64,000 nt of DNA from Smallanthus sonchifolius (taxonomy: Eukaryota > Streptophyta > Magnoliopsida > Asterales > Asteraceae). The translations under genes were made by a program, and so were the position numbers. This document shows, one piece after another, positions 1-11,394 of this stretch (its first letter is position 1; every line of letters starts with the position of its first letter). Below the pieces are notes generated by a model. That model was not told the DNA's origin. It made no database searches and saw nothing but the letters and a program-made list of their open reading frames with translations. The stretch lies in NCBI GenBank assembly GCA_023525975.1, contig CM042042.1, forward strand, positions 999,501 through 1,063,500, written 5' to 3'.

Positions 1-2942
1 AAAGTACCTGCTTGAACTTTGCCGAATAATGCATTGTCCTTAAGATCTTTGATTATTGCGTCAAGCTTTATTTTAAATAATCTGCATAATATAGCAGGTC
101 TGTCTTCGGGCTTAATGGTGGTGTCCTTGAGATATCTTTTTACTTCAGGCCATTTTGAATTACATGTTATGGTAATAAAGAAATCAGGATATCCAAACCA
201 TTTACAAAGAGACATGACATCCAAATAATTTTGCATCATATACCTAGCACCTCCGGTAAAAGAAGAAGGAAGTATAACACGTTGACCTACGTTAGAGATG
301 TTGACGTTTCCCTGATTTTGAGCATTACGAAGATTCTCATATGACTCACACCTAAGTACTTTTTACTGCTTACGTATGTAATATATCCTTTCAGCTTCAA
401 TCATAGTGTAAGCGTCAACTAAAAATTGTTGATAAAATCACTTTGAGCTTTTAATTAATGAGAAAGTATTTATTCTATCATGAATTCTATATGCAAAGAA
501 TTCCATCATTGTACAATTAGGTCGTTTGCTACAATTTGTATTAGTAACATTTCTATGAGGTATGTCTACTCTATACCCATCATCACCATAAGGAAACAGT
601 AATGGATATTGAAGAGAGAGGTAAGAAGGATGTAACTCACTTATACGGTGTAGAATGTCGGATTTTGTTTTTACAATAATATCACGATTCTCAATAGCAT
701 CGCCAATATCTCCAACGATTAAAGCAGCAACTTTAGAAGCTGATGGTAAGTTGTATGTTCTACCATCTTGCTGTCTTTTCCCAATTAGACGTAGCTTTAC
801 ATCAACATGTGGGTTTTCTTTAAAACAATCTCTAACCATCCTATAAACTTTAACCATCGCATTATGTTCATCTAAAATATGTTTCAGATCTTGTATAATA
901 TTTAGATCAAGATTTTCAGAATTTGATGTCGATCCATCTCCTTGATTACTGAAATATAATATAAACACAAAATTTATTCAGAAATTGATATTTTATATAA
1001 AATCAATTAAACATTAAACTAATAGTACAGTATATAGTAAACAAAATAAAAAAATACATACCAAAAAATGTTCTGTCTATTTGATACTTCATTATCAGTA
1101 TCATATATGTACAATTGAGAGAACTTTGGTTTAGATTCTGTATCAGGTAGAAGACTTCCTATTGTGTGATAATTTTGTTCGCTCAATCGAAAAACGAAAG
1201 GAGCGTTACCCCTATTAACGGTTTTATCAATCTTCCCACCCATGGACGTAAATGAGAACATCGAATTGTATCAGCGAATATTTTGCATGAAGAACTTTCT
1301 TTTTGAATCAACACCAGAAAAAAAAGATCTTTATAATTTTGTGGGGGTGCCTTTAAATGAGGAAGCTCGACTTTTTCATATCTACAACAAAGGGAATACG
1401 TAGTTTTATCTTTAGTTTTATTTCCCCTCATCGCTTCATTTTTTCATAACTTTGCATGACATCTTTCACATATTAAGCTCTGTTCTTCGTGATCCAAGTA
1501 ATCTATTTATTTTGTTATGATTGGAAGTAAAATATTAACAAAATTTTATAAGAAATAATTATAACATGCACTAAAAGATATTAAATGTGAATTTGATTTT
1601 TATTATCTGTTGAGATGCCAACAAATACATCTTCACCCACAGTCAAGTTCTCCATCGGTATAGGAGATATATTTCGACGAATACGTTGCATCATTTGTTT
1701 TCCGGATGATACCGTCTTTAAATTAGGATCTTCAGTTATTGTGGATGAATTGTATGTTGTCATGTCAGTTGGTTTTAGAGAGTTTTCAATATCGTTTGAT
1801 GATGGTGTTGTACTGTTGTTGCTATTATAACACATGCCTGAAATATAGTGTAACACATTTTTAAATTATATTACAAGTTTATAGTTTAAATGAGGACTGT
1901 GTTAAAAGAATTGAATTTGAAATATATATATTTCCGATACTAACCTTTGAAATTGATGTTTAACGGAGATTTGTGGTTTAGATTATCGTGACCGAGGTTC
2001 ATGTTTTCATCTGACGTATCGGATGTTTGGTTCTCTTTGTCACATGTCATAAAGATATCGGAGCTAGATTGTGATAATTTGTTTGTTTCATCATCGGTGT
2101 CCACACCTATATTGATATTTTATTTACCATCCAAAATTAATTTTCTTGATTTTCTTCTATCAGCAAAAGTCGAACAAACGTTTGAATTGGAATCTGTAAC
2201 GATAATGACAGATTAATGTTAAAAAGCTTTAAAATTTTAAATTCATTGACACAGTTTATAAAATACGTCAGATGTGGTGATTTAATTTAATATGTTATTA
2301 TTTTATTATATATGATAGATATATGAGCAAGGTAATTTGTTTCATACCATTTGAGATATCTGAAAAATGTCTTCTAGTAAGTGTCGCTATAAAACAAAAT
2401 AATAGTTATTAGTAAAAATGAAAGATGAAATATTATATGATTTACGGTTGTAAAATTGCACAAAGATATAGTAGGTACCCCTAGATAATTTATTTTTTAC
2501 ATCATATGTGTCCACACGATTTTTGATGTTTTTTCTACCATCCAAAAATAATTTTCTTGCTTTTCTTCTTTCAGCATAATTCTCTCCAATTTTTTATTTT
2601 GAATCTGTAACGATAAGATTGATTAATTTGCGAGAAAATAACCAAACATTAAGATCATTAAGACAATTTATAAATTATGTCGGATCTGATGATCTTAATA
2701 ATATGTAATTGTTATATATGATGTATGACAATGGTAATATGTTCCATACCATTTGAGATATCTGAAAATGGTCTTCTAGGAACTGTTTGTAAAAATGAAA
2801 ATAATATTTATTGGTAAAAATGAATAACGAATTATTAAAAGGTTTTATAATGCAACCAACAGAAATACATACCATCTATAGAATCAGGCATAATCGAGTC
2901 TTCCGAAGATGGTGAATCGCCTCTCTCTCTTATTGTAGACAT
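1..2942 (-). pseudogene. Helitron Rep/helicase, N-terminal part, degraded
   Basis: Minus-strand exons match the Helitron_like_N region of plant Rep/helicase proteins. A likely first exon starts at 2942 (MSTIRERGD) and is followed by a short SDIS-type exon. A Cys-rich segment (CERCHAKL, YSLCC) lies near 1380-1480. Next come FSFTSMGGKIDKTVNRG near 1200-1260, LHPSYLSLQYPLLFPYGDDG near 560-640, and TGGARYMMQNYLDVMSLCKW near 200-260. An apparent GT-AG intron separates about 955 from about 1062. Lesions are visible: a stop where Trp is expected after CHAKL (about 1448), a frameshift near 1258, a stop after LIKSSK (438-440) and another near 365. HUH and SF1 helicase motifs are not in the window. This is a non-functional copy. 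Confidence 0.85.
2010..2870 (-). repeat. Duplicated exon pair inside the Helitron N-terminal region
   Basis: Two blocks, roughly 2010-2430 and 2500-2860, contain the same succession on the minus strand. Each has a short exon ending in FSDISNG before a GTATG donor, then an exon coding for an R-rich stretch (RRKARKLFLDG in one copy, RRKSRKLILDG in the other). The flanking intronic sequence is also alike (for example catttgagatatctgaaaa near 2349 and 2750). The copies have diverged, so the duplication is not recent. Confidence 0.6.
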
Positions 2943-3309
2943 GAGACTTTGATGGTGTGTATAATGAAAAATTGAAAAACAAACATATTTGTCAAACGAT
3001 ACTTGAAGATTATAAAATAATCATTAAAAATGGTTAATAAATTAAATCCGTATTGATAAGAACATAAGAAATAATAAACATACCTTTTCAAATAAAACAA
3101 ATAACATTAAAATGTTTTTTGTTCAAGACCAAACAAAAGCGGTATAGAAAGAATGAAAGATGTGTTCTTCTTTAGTTTGATGGTGGTAAAGCTCTGTTTT
3201 TTGAAATACTAAGGAGAATTTTGTATGGTACATAACACTTTTTAGAGATGATGTTTCAGTTGTAATATGATAATCATATGTAGTTTATATAGGATTTTAA
3301 ATGCAAGAG

Positions 3310-5402
3310 AAATTAAAATATTAAATGTTAACCGAAATTATATATGATACCAAAATAAACTCATTCCTATTATACCGGAATATAAATTTTAATGTTTGCT
3401 AGAAGTAAATTAAAAATTAAATTTGACAAAATACAATTTAATTTTTAAATACATGAGAAAATAAAAAATTGAATGTTTACCGAAATTAGTCACGATACCA
3501 TAGTTAAGTACGTCAAATACAGGTAACTTTATCAATTGTTCAGAGATTTTAAATTAATTGTTTTTAAAGACATAATATTACATAGTAAAGAAAATAACAA
3601 ATTAAATGGAGATCGAAAATAGGAATTATACCATATATAATTAATTTAAAATTAGGTAACTATATAATTTTATTGTTATTTCATAATTTTGTGCTTTAGT
3701 TGTATGAATGGGTGGTTATACTTATATAATCATGAAATTTATGTGTGATTAATTTAATTTGTAAATGATATTTTTTTAAAGTTTGAAACGATTTGTAAGC
3801 AATATATATTTATTATTTACAAACTATGTTAACTTTCTAAACTATCCGATTTTAATTATACAATTACAGCATTCTATAAAAACTGATAATAAAATCGTGG
3901 ATCAATTTTATAAAAGTATTTTAAATTGCCTTTTTTAAATTTTTTTTACAATGTAATTATATTTTAAATCTTTACCAAAAATAAGGAAATTAAGACAAAA
4001 TCGACTTTTTAATATATATGTTAGAACAATATTTTAAAAGATAATTTTTAAATTAAAATATTAAATGATAACCGAAATTATATATGATACCAAAATAAAC
4101 TCATTCCTATTATACCGGAATATAAATTTTAATGTTTGCTAGAACTAAATTAAAAATTAAATTTTATCAAACACAAGTTAATTTTTAAATGTAATAGAAA
4201 ATAAAAAATTGAGTAAACTGCCATTTTCGTCCCTGTGGTTTGGTCAAAATTGCCATTTTCATCCAATAGTTTGTTTTTTTGTATCTGGGTCCTCGTGGTT
4301 TTAAAATATTGCCATTTTCATCCTCGTGGTTTTAAAATATTGCCACTTTCATCCAGTCAGCTAACACCGTCCGTTTTTCTCAATTAAATGAGGGGTATTT
4401 CAGTCCTTTTACATATTTGTTTTATTTCTTCATCTTTTTTACTCTCACTTTTTAATCATAGAAACAAGCGACGGAGGTGTTCCAGTGGTGCTCGTCAGAA
4501 ACTGGTCAGGAAAAGAGGAAGAAGGCCAGCAGGTGGATGATTAAATTAGAGGTTAAATTGGGGATGATTAAAAAGTGAGAGTAAAAAAGATGAAAAAATA
4601 AAACAAATAAGTAAAAGGACTGAAATACCCCTCATTTAACTGAGAAAAACGGACGGTGTTAGCTGACTGGATGAAAGTGGCAATATTTTAAAACCACGAG
4701 GATGAAAATGGCAATATTTTAAAACCATGAGGACCCAGATACAAAAAAACAAACTATTGGATGAAAGTGGCAATTTTGACCAAACCACAGGGACGAAAAT
4801 GACAGTTTACTCTAAAAAATTTAATGTTTACCGAAATTAGTCATGATACCATAGTTAAGTACGTCAAATATAGGTAAGTTTATCAATTGTTTACGGATTT
4901 TAAATTAATCTTGTTTTTAAAGACATAATATTACATAGTAAAGAAAATAACAAATTAAATGGAAATCGAAAATAGGAATTATATCATATATAATTAATTT
5001 AAAATTAGGTAAGTTTATAATTTTATTGTTATTTCATAATTTTGTGCTTTAGTTGTATGAATGGGTGGTTATACTAATATAGTCTTGAAATGTATGTGTG
5101 ATTAGTTTAATTTGTAAATGATATTTTTTTAAAGTTTGAAACGATTTGAAGAAATATATATTTATTATTTACAAATTATGTTAACTTTCCAAACTATCCG
5201 ATTTTAATTATACAATTACAGCATTCTATAAAAACTGATAATAAAATCATGGATCAATTTTATAAAAGTATTTCAAATTGCCTTTTTAAAAAAAAATTAC
5301 AATGTAATTATATTTTAAATCTTTACCAAAAATAAGGAAATTAACCCAAAATAGACTTTTTAATATATATGTTAGAACAATATTTTAAAAGATAATTTTT
5401 TA
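3310..5402. repeat. 740-bp tandem duplication in the Helitron leader
   Basis: Copy A runs from about 3310 to 4049 and copy B from about 4050 to 5402. After removing a 602-bp insertion and its 9-bp target duplication from copy B, both are about 740 bp and very similar along their whole length (for example actcattcctattataccgg at about 3359 and 4099). No reading frame is preserved. Confidence 0.9.
4211..4812. mobile_element. MULE-type foldback MITE, 602 bp
   Basis: Two long inverted arms, 4211-4459 and 4564-4812 (about 249 bp each), surround a core of about 100 bp. The termini are GAGTAAACTG and CAGTTTACTC. The 9-bp direct repeat TAAAAAATT flanks it at 4202-4210 and 4813-4821, the length typical of Mutator-like elements. 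The paralogous copy A of the tandem duplication has the uninterrupted site near 3470, which confirms both boundaries. There is no coding capacity. Confidence 0.93.
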
Positions 5403-6749
5403 AATCTTTCAAAACATTTGTAATATTGTTAATCCGATTCGTTTATTTTTTTTTCATTAACTTTTATAATATTTCCCAAATATATCGATTTTAATGCTTT
5501 TATTAAGAATAGAATAAAAGTATTAAAATATAAATTATTTATTTTGTTTAAACTGTTAGTAGATTTGGAGTTGCTTTTTTTTTTAAATATCAAGGTAACT
5601 GTTTTTGATTTAAGAATCTTCGTGGGGATGTCAGGTTGTAATGGAATGGATTGTAATCATATTATCTTTCCCAAATAAGTTAAAAATTATTGGATTTAGG
5701 TAGTAATTGAAAAAATATATCAACATTAATTTCTCAACTTCATATGTTATTAAAATTCGATTGGATATTTTTAGAAGGTTTTTAATTTGATTATTTGGGG
5801 GGGGGATTTGCAATGTTTAGACGCGGGTTTGATTTTACTCAAAATTTATTTCCTATATTAAAAGTGGGGGTTCAATATTCAGAGCAAAATATTTAATGGA
5901 TATATGCAAATCGACATTACATTATTATATTTAATAGTTTTTGATCGGTTAGAACAGATGATGTAAAGAACATACCTTTTCGAGTATTACAATTGATTCA
6001 AAACAAATTAAAACAGATGATGTAAACCGATCGATGATTGAATAGTTAAAAAGAACATACATTTTCGAGTTCGAACAGATCGAGGAATGAACGTGGTGCG
6101 GCAAAGAGAAATTTTAGGGTTTGTTCTTCGCTGTGGATTTTTGCGATAAGGAATATCCGGGTTATGAAGGTACTTAAAACATTTTAAACGGGTTGTGTTG
6201 TACCCGGGATAAAGACCCACGTGTAGACCCATATAGGAATTAAATGGGTTTTTTGGATCTATTTTGTGAGGTTAGCTGTGGGATTGACAAGTGACAATCA
6301 CTTTTATTCTTTTATTATATAGGATAGATTAGTAACTTATTAAAAGATATAGGTGCGTTTAATAAGAGAGAGATACGAGAAAAAAATGATAAAATTTAAT
6401 ATGGATGCGACACGTGACATAGAAAAACCTTTATTTATTTTATATTATAGATTCTAAGACTTTTTCCAGAGAATATTCATGCCAACAGGGTCCACTGTTA
6501 TTTTATATACCTATTATGATAAATTAATAATAATAAAAAAGTCTACACTTTTAGATGATGTAGTGCATTATTCTTTCATTTGCTATGTTCTTTCATTTGC
6601 TATGGTAGTAGAAATAGTAAATATAAAATTAATTGAATAAAGTGGTTACAAAGCCCTATAAACCTTACGTATCGTATATGTTCTTTGTCGCTTATCGTCT
6701 TGCTGTCGGTATTTCATTTTGACTATTTTTATATTGTTGTGAGTGTGAC

Positions 6750-6921
6750 TAGAGGTGCAAAAAACATCCAAATACCTTGAATCGGAACCGGAACCGGTTC
6801 TTGAATACCCGGAACCGGGTACATAGTGTATGGTTTTTCAACCAATAACCGGACCCGAAACCGGTTTCTTCTAATACCCAATTTTCTGGAACCGGAACTG
6901 GTTCCGGAATGTGCACCTCTA
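6750..6921. mobile_element. Short hAT-like MITE candidate
   Basis: The inverted ends TAGAGGTGCA (6750-6759) and TGCACCTCTA (6912-6921) enclose 172 bp rich in repeated AACCGGAACCGG-like motifs. The ends look like the TAGGGGTGCA termini common among plant hAT MITEs. No clean 8-bp target duplication is visible, so the class assignment is tentative. Confidence 0.5.
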
Positions 6922-7058
6922 GACAGTCGTGACTAAGTTAGAATTACAAACATCGAAACAAAAATTTGAAGCCCACTCTTGCCCAACTTTCAGGCCCAGA
7001 AGTTGTTTCGAGCACATACGTGATAAGACTATAAGAGTGAATAATCGAAAAAAAACAA

Positions 7059-7913
7059 GACTAAATTACATCAAGCAACCTTTAAGTATATATACTAAAT
7101 TACACCCACAGACCTTTATCTTTACTAATTATGCTAGACACCCTTTATTTAAATGGTTTGTATCAAGTTATAATCTTTAGACAAACAGAGGTTAAATTTT
7201 TCAGTTAGTTTTTTTATAAACGATCAAATTACCCTTACTATTATAAAATTAAAAAATAACAAAATAAATTCAAAAGCATTGTGGGCCCCATCTATTATGC
7301 CTTCTTCCTAAACAAAAGCCCAAAACCTACAAATCAAATTATCATACTTCAAAAAGCTTACATTCAGTTAGCAAAATTCAAATTCAAAATGAAACCGACG
7401 GGTGTTTGGCCGGCAGTCCAAATCCAAAATGACCAATAACCTAATTGGTGGGAAAAAATCCAAATCCAAAAATTACAGAAGCTTCGACCGAAATACAGAA
7501 GCTTACAATCGGCCAATAACCCAAATTGTTTGTAAGCTTCGACCGAAATATAGAAGCTTACAATCGGTGGACAAAATCCAAATCCAAAATGAAATCGATT
7601 CAAATGGAAACCAAATTAGGGTTGGATGTGTTGAGCAGAGGGGAAAATCGAAGAACAGAGAGGGAGGAAGAGGGGGTTCGGTTGTTCCGGCCGGCCGACG
7701 GTGGGAGGGCGATGGTATGTGTCTGTGTAGACGATGGAAAGGAGTAGGGGAGAGAGAGAGAGAGAGTAAGAGGAGACGAGGGCAGGAAGAGAGGCTAGAA
7801 ACTTATCGGTGAAGAGGTGAAGGGACGGGCGAGTGGCGGTTAATTTGTTAATACCGGCCGTCGGTTGGTGACTGTGGTGGTGTGGCTTTTACTTGTTACA
7901 GAGCTTGAGAGAG

Positions 7914-7972
<59 letters not shown>

Positions 7973-8002
7973 AACACACAGACATATATCTCTCTACACA
8001 TA

Positions 8003-8033
<31 letters not shown>

Positions 8034-8229
8034 TAATTTGTTAATATAAAAATGAAGGGTAAATTAGTCATTTACATGCCATTTAACTGAAAAATCTAAC
8101 GTCGGTTAGTCTAAAGGTTATAACTTGATATAAACCATATAGATAAAGAGTGTCCAGTGTAATTAGTGAAGATTAAGGTCTACAGGTGTAATTTGGTATA
8201 TACCTAAAGGTTGTTTCTGTAATTTAGTT
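7059..8229. mobile_element. MULE-like element, 1171 bp, long imperfect inverted repeats
   Basis: Arms of about 150-160 bp (7059-7210 and 8075-8229) are inverted copies at roughly 85% identity by eye, with termini GACTAAATTACA and TGTAATTTAGTT. An 11-bp direct repeat AAAAAAAACAA flanks it at 7048-7058 and 8230-8240. Part of this is a homopolymer, so it is somewhat weaker evidence. The interior holds short tandem repeats with the word aaatccaaatccaaaat and agaagcttacaatcgg (7400-7600), a GC-richer stretch (7610-7860) and microsatellites. Open frames in the GC-rich part resemble no family I know. It could be a Pack-MULE carrying a captured fragment, but I cannot name a donor. Confidence 0.7.
7915..8033. 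repeat. AT and CT microsatellites
   Basis: An uninterrupted (AT)n tract of about 55 bp occupies 7916-7970. It is followed by (CT)n and a second (TA)n up to about 8033. All lie inside the MULE-like element. Confidence 0.95.
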
Positions 8230-8240
8230 AAAAAAAACAA

Positions 8241-10769
8241 TAATGCTAGTAACAAGTAATTTATTAGAATAAATTACAAATTTCTAAAAGCTGTTTCAAG
8301 GTTTATTAATAACACTTTTCGTCCGTAGGTTTAAGTTTTAGTTATAGAGTTGATCCTAGATTTAGCATCCATCCATTTAATGTCTAACATGTATAAGTAT
8401 TTATTTTGTTCTTTTCATATGCCTCTTCTGTTTCTTATTTAATTCATTTTTCGTTTGGTTTTTAATTTACAAAAAAAGAGGAGTTTTGATTTTTGTTTGA
8501 TGTTCTTTTTATTTTTATTGTGATGTTTGATGTAATTTCTTTGATGGGTATTTTGCTAGGACTCTTTGTACTCAACTGACACTTAAATGTTTTTATTAGA
8601 TTACCGGTCATTGCCAATCATAATTGACATCCTTAAAAAGTTAGAAAAGGAAACAAAAATAGTGACTGCGACATCTGACCTCTGATCTTCGGCTTTGGAC
8701 CTTCAATCGCCAATATGCGCCACCATTCAGCTGCTCTCGATTATGCCATGAGTGCCAACCGTCCATTCGTCCTCGTCCACCACCCGTCATCTACTAGTCT
8801 TGTAAGTTTCTTAATTCTAAACTCTTAAGTTAAAAAGGTTTTAATATAACCAAAAATACTTCTAATTTCTTTCATTAGGTTAATTTGTTTCGTAGTTTGT
8901 TTAGGTTATGTTGTCTTTAATATAACCAAAAATACTTTTAATTTCTTTCTTTAGGTTAATTTGTTTAGGTTATGTTGTCTTTCTTTCTTTGATTTTCTAT
9001 GATTATATTGTTTCCCAATCGGTTTTTTTATGTCTAATGTATCCTAGGTTTAATTTGATTTTGGATTTATAATAGAATTGTTTTTTTATTCTACTTTAAA
9101 ATACAAGTCTTCCAAAGTTAAACTAGGCTTTCTGGGCTTGGAAGAAGAGGCCTAATGTCATGGATGGCTCAAACATAGCCCATCACATTTTATAATTCTA
9201 ATAATTTGGTAGATTTCTTTTTTGAGTAAATTTCGCTTTTGGCTCATTTGGTTTGACCTGTTTAACCCTTTTAGTTTTAAAAAACAATCTTTTACCATAT
9301 TAGTCACTAAGGTTGTATTTTTGTAACCATTTCAGTCCATGACACTAACCCTGTTAACTTTTTCTAGTTAAGTATATCACATTTTAGTCATTTTATTTTA
9401 AGTGAACCGGTTAATATTTTCAGTGAAATAAAAAACTAGTTTTTAGGATAAACAGCCATGGAAAATAATTACTAGTCTTACGATAATTAATAATACCATA
9501 AAAAACTTGTATCGCCCACTTGATTCTAGCTCTCTACCTTCAGCCGTAGAAGGACTTAGACCCAACAAACCATTTAGATCAAAAGGGTCCGTGAGTGAGT
9601 GAGTGAGGTCTAGGTCTCTTATTGGGCCTGGGCTGGGGATTTACTTTGCACGAATTGAGCCTGGGCACCCGAGAGACATTAGAACCTTTTTGGGCCCTAT
9701 TCTTTTCTTTGTGGCAAAATTAAAGACCTTCTATTTTTTTGGGCCTCTTGCGGTAAAAACGGAGAAACTAACGGAAAAAGTGAAAAAAATAACGGTAGAT
9801 CATCAACCAACCAACAACAATCATTCGGATAGATTCTGTAGACTAAAGACACAATTAAATATTAAATATATTTAATATAAAAATCTAATCCTTTTAATTA
9901 TAACACTGCGTTAAAAAAGGAAAAAAAGATTCGTGTTTAACATCTATCAAATTTCAGAAATTGTTTAATTTAAGAATTAGTGCATATTTATTTTCAGTTA
10001 CTTCAAATTTAAATTTATTTGTCTAATCTAACATGTACTCTATAGGCAATTATCATTATCAATAATTCAATACCATCAAGTCTCTCAACAGAAGTGTGAC
10101 AAATTCTCTCCCACTTTGGTCAAATGGTAAAACTTACCCCTTCACTTTATAAAATTTATTTTTGACCCCTTTTAATTTTTTTAGGTTTTGAGTTTACCCC
10201 TTATTATATATAATCTGATTTTTTTCCTTAATAACTTTTCTAGTGTAAATTTTGTTAAAAACGGAGTCGTATTCAAAATAAAGTTTTTTTATTTATCGTG
10301 AGTTATATCGACTGATAACCGTGAATAATGAGACCGATGCCAACTAAAAAAACATCGGTACCGTTATGTAACTGTCTTTTTTCTAGGTTTCGACCTCCAC
10401 AACTGAGTCGCGTAATCTCATATGTTCCTGTTGTGCTTAGCCATGTTAATGTGATCGCCTCAACCGTTTAAAGTCCGCCTCCCGCAACGAAGCACGAAGC
10501 AAAATTTATCTAACCATGTTTATTTTTGTACAGTTCCCGACCCGGGCGTCCAGTCCGGTTCTGGTTTCAAAACGTTGATAAGAAGATAAACAAGAATTCT
10601 TGATTTCTTCTTTCATTATCTTTTTCTGACAAATGTGTAAAATCCGTCAATTCTAAGGGCCTAAGCAAAAGTCTTCAGAAGAGACACGAGTGTCGGCGAC
10701 GCTATCACTTAAAACGACATCGTTACACTACGAAAACAGAAAAAAAAAAAACAAGAATATTTTTTTTTG
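8241..10769. other. Intergenic, no gene recognised
   Basis: AT-rich sequence without a supportable gene. Visible items are a diverged direct repeat of about 75 bp at 8840-8980 (ataaccaaaaatactt twice, each followed by a gttatgttgtctt word), a short (GTGA)n run near 9591-9606, and plain AT-rich DNA. The 90-codon frame at 9603-9875 has no recognisable motif. Confidence 0.6.
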
Positions 10770-11092
10770 AACGGCGAACATTGAATGTTGTGACGTCGCA
10801 TTCCCCCATTACAAGGGAGAGCCTCGTCCAACTCCGACCAATATGTTGTCTTAACCGGGCCCACTTGGCGTCAGAGTTGAAGAGCATCCAAGGAAAAATC
10901 TCACCCGATACAGCATCTTCCGGGCTTGAGGGAGAGCCGAGGCTCGAACCCTGGATCGGCTTGGGTAAAACCCAGGTGCATCAAGCTAAGAGTTGGGCCT
11001 CATTTGCATGCCGCAGAAACTAACTGGGTGGAGAAGGATTGAACTTGAATCCCAAGTCCCACCAGGTCTGTCCCACCGGCTCATTGGCGAAA
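10770..11092 (-). mobile_element. Non-LTR retrotransposon 3' fragment (RTE-like or SINE)
   Basis: Read on the minus strand, about 320 bp of higher-GC sequence ends in GCCGTTCAAAAAAAA at about 10770. This resembles the 3' tail of plant RTE-clade LINEs and of SINEs that borrow it. It holds pol-III-box-like words (GTTCAATCC, GGTTCGAGCC). No target duplication can be fixed, because A/T runs lie on both sides. There is no intact ORF. Confidence 0.4.
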
Positions 11093-11394
11093 AAAAAATA
11101 TTGAGAACGCAAAACACAATCAAAATCCATATCCGCCATTGCAATTCACAGTTTCGGTTATAGCATTGGTACTTGAAACACCTTCTGTTCCGTTCGAAAT
11201 CGCACTTCAATTCAACTTCTATGCATCCAATTCGCCAATGTAATGTGATAAAATTAGGGTTTTAGTGCAAGCAGCAGTTCTCGTCAACTTGATCTCCCTC
11301 CCTGTCCGGTGATTTTCTCTAATTTCGTTGTATTTTGACTGTATGCAGTGGTGATTTTACCTTCTTTGGTTTAAAAAGTTTGTGATTAGGGGCC

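Larger units (their letters stand above)
1..6328 (-). mobile_element. Helitron, 5' portion (3' end outside window)
   Basis: A rolling-circle transposon read on the minus strand. Its 5' terminus lies at 6328: the minus strand starts TCTATCCTATATAATAAAAG, the usual plant Helitron 5' end. The next host base on that strand is A, as expected for insertion between A and T. The coding part occupies about 2942 to 1, and 2943-6328 is an AT-rich leader of about 3.4 kb. The 3' hairpin and CTRR end, and the HUH and helicase motifs, would lie left of position 1. The coding part carries stops and a frameshift, so this copy is not autonomous. Confidence 0.85.

Noticed and set aside
7402..7812. 136-codon frame rich in Lys/Arg
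   Set aside because: It lies within tandem repeats and purine-rich sequence of a MULE-like element, has no recognisable domain, and overlaps another frame of equal quality.
9603..9875. 90-codon frame
   Set aside because: No motif, no splice-site support and ordinary intergenic composition.
10781..11023. 80-codon frame
   Set aside because: Antisense to a probable non-LTR retrotransposon fragment with pol-III-box-like words; not a gene.
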